Source: Zonotrichia leucophrys gambelii
Lineage: Eukaryota; Chordata; Aves; Passeriformes; Passerellidae
Direction of reading: 5' to 3'
NCBI RefSeq assembly: GCF_028769735.1
Contig: NC_088200.1
Coordinates: 69,597,268 to 69,661,267, forward strand
Length of the DNA stretch: 64,000 bases
A program made the position numbers and the translations under genes. Below the pieces are notes generated by a model, which saw only the letters and a list, made by a program, of their open reading frames with translations, was not told the DNA's origin and did not search any database. Shown here in pieces: positions 1 to 26,083 of the stretch (the stretch's first letter is position 1; every line of letters starts with the position of its first letter).

Positions 1-690
1 CCTGCTGTCTCCCAGCCAGATGTGCTCATAATGTGCCTCACTTGGCTTTGGCGTAGTGCAGAAAAGGCTCAGGTTGAAATGAAGGGACTAGGAAGAATCC
101 CAGCAACGCAACACTGCAAAGCATCTGAGTACTCTGAGCAGGAGCAGGACCCAAGACAAGCTGTGTTCAACCACACGAGGAGCATGGCTGCAACTCTGCT
201 GGCCTGCCCTGCCTGTGTGAACTGCACAGAGCATGGGTCCCAGCCCTGGGGGCAAAGAACAGGGCTCAGTCCTCTCAGGGTGGCAGAAACCCAGAGTGGC
301 TCTGGGGACATTTCCAGGTGCTCCAGGTTCCTGCTGTCTCCCAGCCAGATGTGCTCATAATGTGCCTCACTTGGCTTTGGCACAATACAGAAAAGGGCCC
401 GGGTTGAAATGAAGGGACTAGGAAGAATCCCAGCAACGCAACACTGCAAAGCATCTGAGTACTCTGAGCAGGAGCAAAGACGAGCTACGTTCAACCACAC
501 CAGGAGCGTGGCTGCAACTCTGCTGGCTTGCCCTGCCTGTGTGAACTGCACAGAGCATGGTTCCCAGGGCTGGGGGCAAAGAACAAGGCTCAGTCCTCCC
601 AGTGTGGCACATGAGCAGAGAGCCCTGGAGACATTTCCAGGTGCCCCAATTCCTTGCTCCCTCCCAGCCAGATGTACTGAGAACCTCTTC
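1..690. repeat. Tandem repeat, ~329-bp unit, about two copies
   Basis: The opening sequence (CCTGCTGTCTCCCAGCCAGATG) recurs at about 330 and, more diverged, near 652. The first two units can be followed base by base, including GAAGGGACTAGGAAGAATCC at about 80 and 409, with few substitutions. The second unit lacks roughly 9 bases where the first reads GACCCAAGACAAG. Reading frames in both directions repeat the same peptide, as expected of a tandem repeat and not a gene. The array is cut by the window edge, so its copy number is unknown. I do not recognise the family. Confidence 0.85.
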
Positions 691-697
691 AGTTCTC

Positions 698-766
698 ATA
701 TACTCTGCTGCTTTCTAATCAAGTCAGAAAATGCCATCAATGCTGAGGATGTTTTCTGTCACTGGA
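698..766. repeat. Fragment of an unnamed interspersed repeat (family D), copy 1 left part
   Basis: This stretch, from CATATACTCTGCTG to TGTCACTGGA, resembles 3277-3345. Its last 32 bases (735-766) reappear at 1970-2001 with two differences. An endogenous-retrovirus-like segment separates the two parts. The family is not identified. Confidence 0.6.
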
Positions 767-1969
767 TTTAACATGGGGCTACTTCTGTCAGTTCTTCTAC
801 CGCTGGCACTGTGTAGGACACCGCTTCCTAAGGACATTGCTGCATGGCAGGAAGCCCTCTGGATTTGAACTGTTCCTGTGGGCATCAGCCCTTTGGATTT
901 GGTTCTTGGCAGCACCAGCGCCCATGTGTGAGCATGCCGACTGTTGTCCAGTGGTGCTCCCAGGGACGGAAGCGCAACCCTTTCCTGCAGCGGGAGAGGA
1001 TGACCCCTTTCTTGCAGCAAGAAAGGACTCCTTCAGGACTTAGGACCCTCACTGCTGCTTTTTCTCCTGAGGTCGACGGCTGGGTGAGTTTCCCTGGTGG
1101 TGTTGGGACGGACCCGACTAGGGGGGCTCTCCACAGGCAACCACGCCCCCGGGGGTGAGGGAATGCACCACGCGCAGCACATGGGGCTTGCCACCGACGG
1201 CTTTCGGGACCCTTTTCCAGTTTATTTTCCTTAGTTTCCAGCAGTGAGCGGGGGGGGGTTAGTTTGGTCAGCAGCATGGGTACGTGGCTGTCCACCCATC
1301 AGAGAGAGGTTTATCTCCAAGTTGTGGGGTTCCTGAGGAAGGGGGGTGAAAAATTTCCCAAAAGTTTGGCTAAGGGGTTTGTTCGTTGGATGTTTTTTAA
1401 GTTCCCACAAATAATGGCCAAAGAGGTTAGTGATGAGAATTTCTGGAGGACTGTAGGATGTTTGTTAACGGAAAGCAGAAAAAGGAGGAACCCTACTGTA
1501 AAGGAAGGATATATGAGGTTCTTTTGATTATTAAGATTGTAAAGACCAGTGGCACAAATTGTGAGTGGGAAAACAAAAAATGTCTGACACCGTGGTCCCC
1601 AGTTCTCCCTCAACCCCCATCCCTGCCTTCTTTTTCTACCCGTTTCCCCTACATCGGGTGGACAAGGGAGAGCAACCCATCCACAGCAAACACAGGGTTG
1701 CTACCATCTCCCTGGCTCCCCCCAGTCCCCTCGGTACCTTCACCCTGACAGTGGTGGCCACACTGTCAGGGAACCTGTCCCTAAACCTTTTCCCAATCCC
1801 TTTTTCCCCACAGCTAATCCTGAGAATGTTCAAAGTTGCTTTATTCCCCAAAACCCACTCTCGCACATTCCAGAGAAGTGCCACAAGATGGCAGAGGTCT
1901 CTCCTCCCCAGAATCCTTTCCTTCCCCCACTACCCCCTGATCCCGCCTTTTCCCTGTCCTCTTCCCCCG
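767..1969 (+). mobile_element. Endogenous retrovirus fragment: leader plus 5' gag
   Basis: A GC-rich leader with a splice-donor-like GGGTGAG near 1081 is followed by an ATG opening a Gag-matrix-like frame at 1276. A proline-rich stretch (about 1590-1970) follows, typical of the Gag region after matrix. No pol, env or recognisable LTR pair is present, and the reading frame breaks after 83 codons. The fragment is bracketed by 32-bp direct repeats (735-766 and 1970-2001), which is unusual for retroviral integration. Seen: the leader, the frame and the repeats. Inferred: retroviral origin, from the MG start and matrix-like spacing. Confidence 0.6.
1276..1527 (+). pseudogene. Truncated retroviral Gag matrix-like frame
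   Basis: This 83-codon frame begins Met-Gly-Thr, a pattern compatible with N-terminal myristoylation of retroviral Gag. It continues with a basic helix-rich stretch, then FPQ and, about 15 residues on, FWRTVGCLL. This order recalls betaretrovirus-type matrix proteins (aromatic-Phe-Pro, then Trp-x-x-Val-Gly-x-x-Leu). A stop closes it at 1527. Gag-like proline-rich sequence continues downstream in a different frame, so the gene is broken. An in-frame ATG lies 12 bases upstream at 1264; the 1276 ATG is preferred because Gly follows it. The relic should not be functional. Confidence 0.5.
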
Positions 1970-2081
1970 CATCAAGGCTGAGGATGTTTTTTGTCACTGG
2001 AGTAACAGAGTTTTTGGGAAAGTGAGCGATCACAGAAAAGCTTCAGCTTTTGTTCATCACTTACACTCCCTTTTAATTCTT
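1970..2081. repeat. Family D repeat, copy 1 right part, interrupted by a solo LTR
   Basis: It matches 3314-3430: GCTGAGGA, TTTTTTGTCACTGGA, then TTTTGGGAAAGT and CAGCTTT-GTTC-TCACTTA. The match appears to resume after the LTR (about 2701-2730, TTTCTCCAGCATTTTTAAATT). This indicates that the LTR inserted into this repeat. Confidence 0.6.
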
Positions 2082-2695
2082 TGTGAAAAATGCATGTATT
2101 TTATGATTGTCTTTTTACAAATATTAAAACGAGCATTATACGTGTTGTGTTAGAAAATAATGCTGAATTAGTTTTCTGAAGTACTGTGTTAATATAGTTT
2201 TAGGTTATAAAAATTGTTAAAATATAAACTATGCTATGTAAGATGCTTTGTTTAAAAGAAAGGACTTGCAGTGAGATAGCAGCCACAGGACACCTAAATC
2301 TTTCAGAGAAAAAAAATTTATGGCCTTCTTATTGGAAGAAACTAACTTCTTCCCACCTCGAAGGCACTGTTACGATTAGAGGGAAGAAGCTGATGAAGAC
2401 CAGACGGAATCCTGTGTTTGAATTAAATTTATGCATCATGTATGAAGTGTATGAATATGCAACTGGCTATTGTTCTTAAGGGTTAATCCTTTGTTAACGG
2501 GTGTCCTTTTTCAGGCTCGTGATGCCCAGAAAAAGGAACCCGGGCGTCTGTAACTCTTTGCTTTTATTGTCTTGCATTGTCTTAATTCAATTTGTCCAAA
2601 TTGTTATTACTCTAATTGTGTTACTATTTTTTTAACCATTTTACTACTATTAAACTTTTAAAAATTTTAGGAACAAGTGATTGGCGTTTTTCACA
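2082..2695 (+). mobile_element. Solo LTR, family A, with 5-bp target-site duplication
   Basis: The element starts TGTGAAAAATGC and ends GGCGTTTTTCACA. It has TG/CA termini with near-palindromic ends, as expected of an LTR. The five bases TTCTT lie immediately outside both ends (2077-2081 and 2696-2700), a perfect target-site duplication. A second copy is present in reverse at 34751-35438. No retroviral coding sequence adjoins either copy, so these look like solo LTRs left by recombination. Orientation is tentative. A 5-bp duplication fits ERVL or some other avian ERV groups. I cannot name the family. Confidence 0.85.
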
Positions 2696-2701
2696 TTCTT
2701 G

Positions 2702-3276
2702 TTTCTCCAGCATTTTTAAATTATTGCTGCGTGTTTTCTTTTTATGTACTCCTTAACAAAGCATACCATTAAATCATTGGTCACAATTAAATAGCCCATC
2801 CTTCCCATTGACACAAAGCAACGTGCATCAACATATTTGGCAAACAGTTACAAAAAAACTGAAGGCATGTATTCCTTCTGCTTCTCTAGCTGCAAATATC
2901 CCCTGCTTATCTCTATTCTCTTGGTTAACGCCCTTGGTCTTGTTCCTTCCAATGGGTGCTTCCAACTAGCTTGTTTTACCACAGTCTAGAGGAACAAAAG
3001 ACTCCTGTTTGTTTCAGCAGACATTTCCAGGCACACACAGCATGAGAGTACACCGACTCTAAAGGCACTTCACTCACAGCAGCCCTCTAACAATGAATGC
3101 TAAATTAATAACTACATCTGGGTGTATATTCAAGAGCTGCACACTTCAACTGATAAACCATTTGAACATAAGAATCCTGACGGTATTTTGCTGGGTATTT
3201 CTCTCTGAGAGAGTGTACAAATGTATTCTCCATCAGGATACAGCTTTAAGGGTGTATTGCAGGCTCTGGATTCTAA
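2702..3276. other. AT-rich intergenic stretch, no feature recognised
   Basis: Apart from the tail of the family D repeat near 2730, I see no exon, repeat or motif here. Confidence 0.5.
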
Positions 3277-3445
3277 CATACTCTGCTGTTTTACCAGCAA
3301 AATGTAAAACACCATCATAGCTGAGGACATTTTTTGTCACTGGAATAGCACAGTTTTGGGAAAGTCAAGAGGGCACAAGAAATCATCAGCTTTGTTCCTC
3401 ACTTAAATTTCTTCCTATTTCTCAAACTTTAAATTCTACTGGGAA
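3277..3445. repeat. Family D repeat, copy 2
   Basis: This is the most complete copy. It matches 698-766 in its left part and 1970-2081 plus about 2701-2730 in its right part, with noticeable divergence. It shows what the upstream locus looked like before the retroviral fragment and the solo LTR arrived. Confidence 0.6.
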
Positions 3446-3703
3446 GTGCAGATACCACAAGAAAAGAAAATCACCTGAAAAAAATATTGAAATATGTCTA
3501 ATTTAAAAGTACTTGGCTTTGCTGAATTTCCCTTAGTATCATATGCAGATTCAACGGGAAGTGTATCTGTTGAGTCTTATTTTTCAGGCTTTAACTGAGA
3601 TACACTCCAAATTCCTGCATTAGCTGCAATAGGACCCTAATGGAGTGTTAAGCCTGCAAGGCTTAATTAATAATGTAACTTTTTTCTTCTTTTGTAAGCA
3701 GGG

Positions 3704-3965
3704 ATGAGACATCAGGGGGGCTTATTCAGCCCCATAGTGCTGCTGGTGCCCCGGGGTCCGAGAGGCCGATGGCCCCGGGGCTGTGCCGGCCGTGGGGAGG
3801 TAGCAGGACCGGGGCAGGGCCCGTCCCTGCTGAGGCCACACCTCGAGGGCTGCGGCACCTCCGGGCCCTCACACGGGCAACGGAGGGGCTGCAGCGTGGT
3901 CAGGGAAAGGAACGGAGCTGGGAACGGAACGGAGCCCCAAGAGAGGCAGAGGGAGCTGGTCACAG
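3704..3965 (+). mobile_element. CR1 LINE fragment, + orientation, GC-rich
   Basis: The reverse complement closely matches the GC-rich CR1 segment at 33675-34010; the same translated string is recoverable from both (for example CPCEGPEVPQPSRCGLS). The long open frames here are shared with that repeat copy and are not evidence of a gene. It sits about 200 bp upstream of the PRRC1 CpG island. Confidence 0.75.
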
Positions 3966-4210
3966 GGTCGACTCCATAACCTCAGAAGCCTTTCCCACCC
4001 TAATTCGCTCTGTGAACCTAAATCACTTCAAAGGAGACGTACTTCAAATCTCTACAACTAGTGATCTACACAGGATGCCCGATTACGTCTCAAGGCCGTC
4101 CTTGTAAGGCTAAGCTCTAAAGGCACTACGTAATTCAGACCCACAATCCGCCCACACCCGCTTCCTCACGCCGCCAACGTGGCGCTGCCGAGATCACGCC
4201 CGCCCCGCCG

Positions 4211-4220
4211 GTTTTATATG
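4211..4220 (+). promoter_or_regulatory. TATA-like element in the PRRC1 promoter
   Basis: GTTTTATATG stands out in otherwise very GC-rich sequence just after a GC box. If used, it would place transcription initiation near 4240-4250. Many CpG-island promoters do not use a TATA box, so this is tentative. Confidence 0.4.
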
Positions 4221-4244
4221 CGAGCGGAGCGAACCAAGCTGAGG

Positions 4245-4661
4245 GCGCAAGACGGGGGTGCGACCCCCCCGCGAGGGGCCGTTGGACCCGGCCATAAGAG
4301 ACGTGGCATGGCGCGGGGCCGGCGGCGCGCAGAATGCTGGGAGTTGAAGTCCAAGGTGGCGCCGGCTGCGGCCTCCTTCCGTGTATCTCTGGGACGGGAA
4401 CGGCCGGGAAGAGACAACACGGGACGGGGGGATCTGTCTCGGTGAGGGCGCTTTTGGCGGCCGGAGGAGGCGCCGCGTTGTGGACCCGTGGTTCCCGGCG
4501 GCGGGGAGGAGCGGCCGGAGGGCTGGGCCGGGCGGTGCCGGGGCCCGGAGCGGCTGCGGGAGGTGCGGGGTTCGTTCCTCGTGTTCTGACCCGGCGCGTC
4601 CTTGCAGGGCTGCGGCGGCTCCTGTGCTCCGAGAGCTGCCAGCGCTGAGGCTCGCTGTGAG
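4245..4661 (+). other. PRRC1: PRRC1 non-coding 5' exon(s), 5' UTR
   Basis: A good donor follows 4661 (TGTGAG then GTGAGG). A second donor follows 4441 (CTCG then GTGAGG), and an acceptor ends at 4607 (TCCTTGCAG). The 5' UTR could therefore be one exon up to 4661, or exon 1a (to 4441) plus exon 1b (4608-4661). The start at 4245 is only an estimate from the TATA-like box. Translation begins in the next exon at 10399. A transcript is needed to choose between these models. Confidence 0.55.
4330..4352 (-). promoter_or_regulatory. ZNF143/SBS-like promoter motif
   Basis: Read in reverse, 4334-4352 gives GGACTTCAACTCCCAGCAT. This is close to the known ZNF143 (Staf) binding sequence built around ACTACAA-TTCCCAGCAT, which is frequent in CpG-island promoters close to transcription starts. 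A YY1-like AAGGTGGCG follows directly. Binding is inferred from the motif only. Confidence 0.6.
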
Positions 4662-5570
4662 GTGAGGGTCGGGGAACAGCACTGCGCAGAATTCCCGGTG
4701 CGATTTATCCCGGGGATTCCTTGGGTCGCCGGTGCCGTCCTGCTCCTGCCTCAGGCCGGGTTTCCTCCTGCGTGGAGAGTGTGGGTGCCGGGTTGTTCGG
4801 AGCCTCGGGCCACCGAATTCCAGCCCCGCAGCGGGGAATGGGAATGCTGGTCCTGGTAAAACGCCTGCGGGTTCATCCTCACTTTTGTTAATGCCTGAGG
4901 GAAGTGGTGCTTCAGGAGCCTTACTGCTTCATTGTGGTGTGTCTGGAGACATAATTTGCTCTTTGTATGATTTATTTCGTTTTATTATGGCATAAAAACC
5001 CGCGCATTATTTCTTTTGGGAGAGTAGCTCTGTAAGTGCTGGAGCTGTTGCATCATGCCCTGTGATATCCATACCCTGGAAAAATGATGGGAGCGGGCTG
5101 TTGGAATGGGCTGGGTCTGGCTGTTTCTTTGGTGCTGTTATTTCACGGTGCTGTGCAGTTCAAGACATAGTTCTGCTGCAGCCATCACTGGTGTGTGAGG
5201 TTTTGTGAGGGTTTTGTGACACTGAAATATTTGACAGCAAAGGGAGGAGGAAGGGGGGTGTAGTTTGCTGCAAATCCTGAGGGTTGGCAGTGGCGTGAAA
5301 ATGTGAAATAATTGACATTTTAATGAGTCTGATGAAGTCAGGCAGCCTTTGGGAAAATGGAGCTTGCTGGGTGTATGTGTCTGTGGATTCTACCAGCATC
5401 AGTGACAAGGGAAGGCCAACAGCCCTTGCTGTCATGCCTGATGTTTCCAGCTGTCCTGGTGTGTGTTAGTTCTCATGCACACTGGTGAAAAGGCTTCTTT
5501 GGGGTTTCTTTTAAGGTGAAAAAGTTATGCGGGTGCTGCGGTTAACATAATTTATGTGGTGAATATGGAA

Positions 5571-5800
5571 TCACAGAATGGTTTGGGTTGGAAGGGGCCT
5601 TGAAGATAAATTTGTTCCATCCCCTTCCATGGGCAGGGACACTTTCCACTATCCCAGGTTACTCCAAGCCCTGTCCAGCCTGGCCTCGGACACTGCCAGG
5701 GATCCAGTGGAAGCCTCAGCTTCTCTGGGCACTGTGTGCTGGCGCCTCACCACCCTCACAGTCAAGGATTTCTTCCTAATACCTGACCTAAACCTACTGT
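5571..5800 (-). mobile_element. CR1 LINE 3' fragment, antisense, PRRC1 intron 1
   Basis: The + strand reads ATCACAGAATGGTTTGGGTTG, then CCATGGGCAGGGACACTTTCC, CTCTGGGCACTGTG and TTTCTTCCTAATACCTGACC. This is the familiar reverse complement of the avian CR1 3' region, so the element lies on the minus strand. The short frames here belong to the repeat. Confidence 0.9.
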
Positions 5801-8800
5801 CTTTGAGTGTGAATGTTTTTCACTCTTTACTGATAGTTCAATACATCGGATTCTGCATTAAGCTATACCACGAAACATGTAAACTAGCAAATTGCACAGT
5901 TATTTCATTTGTGGATTTTCTAGCTTATGTCACGTCTTTGAAGTGCCCATGTTAACTTGGAGGAAGCGCAACTTGAACAGAGCCCCAAAATAATAAGTGC
6001 ACAGTACTGTTTACGTGGTGCAATCAGCTTCACTGTGAATTGAGAGGAAAGTTGACTTAGCTTCAGTTTCCTCCTCTAAGGCCTTAATCGTGAAGATATT
6101 TGCCACCTCAGTTTCCAGTCAAGGGATCGCCTCACACCCAGTCACGTTGTTCGAGGTATGACATCAGTAAAGAGCCCAAAGTCTCAGAAATCAGGTATAG
6201 GAGAGTTCTGGGGGGGGTTGGTCTGTCGGGGGTTTTTCTTGTGTTGTTTATCCCCTCTCCTGATCGCCTCTCTTTAAGACTTTGGACTTTGGAACAAGTT
6301 GTTCACACGAGGTGATTAAACTGATGGCCTCTTTGTGCACTATCTTTGCACAGAAAAAAGTGATCTCCTTAGTGCTCTCCCTTTCTAAAGTGAGAAAAAA
6401 AAACAAAACCAAAAAAAAACCAACCACGAGGAACTTTTCAGATGAAAGTTTTAAATGTACTCAAGGTCCAGTTCTGGTTTGGTTTCATTTTTTGAAGAGT
6501 GTTGCCATTGGTTTGGTGTTAGTTGCACCTCATTCTGTGCAGTTGTCAGCGTGTGCTCAGCGACTAGTAGTGCCTGCAGCATGTGAAAACTTAATTAAAA
6601 GTTATGCCTAGTGTGATTAAAGTCAAAACGTTTAGTGACATTTCAATTTAGTGTTCCAGCTTAGTGGTTATGTTTCATTTTAGGCTCTATTTAGAGAGCA
6701 GTTTCCTCTCTTAGTGTGCCTAAATATATTGTGGTTTATTTTTGTGGGTTTTGAGGGCGTTTGTTTTTTGTTTTTGTTTGGGATTTTTGCTTTTTTATTA
6801 GCAGGAGCACTTACTGAAACAGAAGAAGGGATCAATTAAAGATGACTGAAAATACATCTCATTATAAACTCTGAAGTATAGCTGATTCTAGATGATATGT
6901 TTTTATCCACATGAAATTTGGTAATCTCCCATTTGTAGGTAATCTTATCATTAGCTGTGAATGTCTGTATTTTAGAGTAATACCGTGAAGAATGCTTTTG
7001 AAGTGTGGTTAAGTCGTTAAGATGATTGCAAAATATTAGCACAAATGCAATTACTTTCTATTAAAATAAAGTGAAAAGATTAATAACTTGCCATTCTAGT
7101 CTCTAAATCAAATTATTTACTTCCTGCTTTTAGCACAAGCCCTGTGAAAAATTTCAGTCAGAGTTGTAGTCTGATTTTGTGTTCACTATACACAGCCTAA
7201 TTACCTAGTTTGAGAATTAGGTTAATGGCTGGGATTTTGTTTTAGACTAATGGATGAAATTCAGCTGGTGACAATCAGTAGAAATAGTTATAGAGACAGA
7301 CTTTGTGGGTGTACTGTAATTCCTTTGTGTAATATGAGGATTTATCATCATCCTTGTAGTGTCTTCATTGTACTGAAAAGGTAGGGTATTTTTTAAATAA
7401 TTGGTCAAACAAAATTCATGCTTCTGCTTCCTAAAGAGTTTGTTTTAAGGATGACTGATCACTATAAATACATTTTTCCTGTATTTCTCATCACCATATC
7501 CCCACTTTCTCATTTCCATATAAAAACAAACCAGGATTTCCTTCTAGGAAGACGTGGCGTTATCGAATTTGCAGTTTCTGGTCACGGATCACTAGATGGC
7601 AGTACTGAAATTGTTTTCACCTAAATTCCGTGTGCTTCACTTTCCCCGTCTCTGGGTTTCTCTTTTGCCTCTTCAGTTTAGTAAACCAAAATGTTCTAGT
7701 TTGTGCAAGAAGGCACAAAAGTCAGTTCCTTGAGAAGTTAGGCTGAGTTTCAAGGTGCTCCCTGTTGCAAATTGTGTGTTTGTGGCTTGGATTATGTAGT
7801 TATTATAGATTTGGGTTTTTTTTCTCAAGTCACTGAAAAGACAGTCCTTAAGGAATTGCAGGCTCGTCCAGCTGGGAAACTTTTTCCCTGCATCTCCCAT
7901 GAGGGAAGTTGGGAACCCCCTCTGGGATTTTCGTTGAGAACTGAACACTGCTAATGGATTTCTTGGGTCCTTTTTCCCATGGTTTTCTCCTTCCACCCAT
8001 TCCTCTCACACTGCTGGGTTTGGGTATGCCAGTTATGTTCATAAATATCCTGTAGGGTCATTTCAATAATCTGTGGTGCTGGGTTATTTCAACATTGTGA
8101 GCTATTAGCTTTAAGTTACCCTTTGTGCTTTCTGCTTTCCTTTTGCCTATTCCTGTGTCTGGTCTTTGCCCTTATTTTTTTTTTTCTTTAAATTATTTAC
8201 TTTTTTCATAATGCAGTACCTGCAAACTACAGGTGGATCGTGTTGAAAAATCAGTGTACAGAAAGCTGTTGTTTGTGCAGGCTCTATATTAGTCAAGACA
8301 TGGTTGAAGTCAGATCCATATGGGATTTTTATCATATTTCAGCAGCTGACATGATTTTTTGCACATTTGGAATTATTATTTTTGTCCTTAATCTTTCCTA
8401 TTGTGAAGTTAATAGCAAAAAAAAAAAGCTACAGAGTTATTTATATTTCTACTAATTCCTGATTTTTCTGGACGTCAGGTTGCCTTTTGGGGAGTTGCTC
8501 CTTCTCCCACCCCCCAGCACCACCACTGTAATAGATTTCTGAAAATTTGAAAAATCCTTGCACAGAGTTTTTGGAAGGTTGCTCTGTGGAACTTTACCAG
8601 TAATTCTGCATGGCCACAGAATTTATTTTAAGTAGTAAGCACCTCTCACCAGCTTTTAATCATGGAATTGGGTGAAATCAAGCAGCAGATTGGAAGAGCC
8701 TCAAAAAAATGTTTCTAGGTTTTGGTCAGTGAGTACTTTAATTGCACAGTGGAAAATTCTTTCATCCTTTGCAGTGTATAACTGGAAGAATAACTTAAGA

Positions 8801-10378
8801 AATACCTCTGTGCAGAGGAATGTAAACTCCTGTGGACTGATTAAAAGACAAAAATCATAAATTGCAAGTTCCTGCCCTTAGTAAAGTTAAATGGAAGCAT
8901 GTGCATTTCTTTTTTATGGGATGATGAGAAGTGCTTTGCAAGGACAGTCTGTTCCCCACCAGGCAGCTACTGACCCTTTCATCCCGTCTGAAGAGAAGCC
9001 TGTTAGTGAATTAGAGTTGCTCAGAACCCAAAATCTGTCTGTCATAAGAATTTGTTGAGGAGTGCTGCACATAAGCCACGTTGACTTGCTTTCCATGGCT
9101 GGGCTGAAGCATTTAATCCTGAATCACTTAATGCAGATCATACTACTTTGACAGAGGGTCTGTGGTTTCTGCTGTGTGATTTTGATGCTCTCATTTGTTT
9201 TGGGAACTCTTCCTGCACTTGTCAAGACTGACATTGATGTCCTGCTCTCTGGATTTTTCAGTTTGGTAATAATAGTAATTTTTCCTTCACATTAAACTGA
9301 GAGTTGTATGTACCTTTGAAACAACGATGAGAGAATGAGGAATTTTTACTTTTGTTTTTTAAACAGAGGAAAGCCCCTGTGCCTTTGTAAGTGGAGCTCT
9401 TTTTTATATATATGTGCAGAATTTTTATTCAACATATTATCTACGCCTTTGAATTCTGAAAGGGAATATGCTGGCAGTCTTCAGTAGCCACTGATGTAAT
9501 GGATGTGGTGGAAAATGTCTTCAGCCTATCTGTTTTTTATATAGATAATTACTTTATACAAGACTTTCATTTCAGTGAAAGTTCCTTAAGGACTGCTGCC
9601 TCAAGGAGGTACAGGTAATTTACCAGGCTTGTGAAGAAGCAGGACTTTTTGTAAGCTGCTGCTGCAATGAAGCATAGAAAATCTCCTGGTGTTCATGAAA
9701 ATTGTAATTTTTCCACTTTTCTAAGACCTTTTACATTCATACTGTTAATTTTTTTTAGAAGTAGTACATCTTAAAGGTTTATTCAAATATGCCAAAAGAT
9801 TCTTCTGGTCTTCTAAATAAAAACCAAAGCCTTCAATTACTTCACTTCTGTTAACATCAATAGAGAAGTGTGGTGTATGGATTTTACAGGAATTGGCTAT
9901 ACTGGAAAACTTGGTGTCAGTGTAATTTTAATCATGCTGGAATTAATAGGTCGTGGTTTGCATTATTACAGCTCAACAATGCAGCAGAATTGTTCCCTGT
10001 AGTTAAGTTTTTCTTGCAATGGGGTATGGGGTTTATGATGTGTAATTATTTCTGTATGATTTTGCTTCCAAGTACCACCAGTATATTTTGGAAGCAGTAG
10101 CTGGACAGGCACAGTAAGAATTTTAGAACGAGTCTGGGAGTTTGAGGTATAATCAAAGTGCTAAAAATAAAGGGAAGATATAGGAGAAGGGGGACAAACT
10201 GGATGAATTTGTACTTGAGATAAGTCAGTGTTTTTCTTTTTTTTTTTCCTAGAGTTGGTATTTGAATTACCTGCTCTGTTCAGCAACGTAAATAACTGCG
10301 CTGTGGCCTTTGTGTTTGAATTTAAAATCTTCTCCCTTATTTCTGAAGACACTTTATGTGTTTTTTTCCCCCTCACAG
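5801..10378 (+). other. PRRC1 intron 1, unique AT-rich part
   Basis: I see no exon, RNA gene or clear transposon here. Short A-rich runs (about 6392-6425) and T-rich runs (about 6745-6800) are present. Scattered short open frames have no recognisable product. Confidence 0.5.
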
Positions 10379-10398
10379 CTTTTTGTAGCTGAAGGAAG

Positions 10399-26083
<15,685 letters not shown>

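Larger units (their letters stand above)
4140..4860. promoter_or_regulatory. PRRC1: CpG island at the PRRC1 5' end
   Basis: Dense CpG and GC-rich sequence rises sharply from AT-rich flanks. It contains GC-box-like CGCCCGCCCCGCCGG (about 4198-4212) and runs through the putative non-coding exons. It is by far the strongest CpG cluster in the window and lies upstream of the first coding exon of PRRC1. This fits a housekeeping promoter. Confidence 0.85.

Noticed and set aside
3704..4107. Gly/Arg-rich frames upstream of the CpG island
   Set aside because: The first part lies in a CR1 fragment. The rest has no conserved product.
4555..4580. B-box-like GGGTTCGTTCCTCG suggesting a tRNA gene
   Set aside because: No A box, acceptor stem or cloverleaf could be drawn around it.
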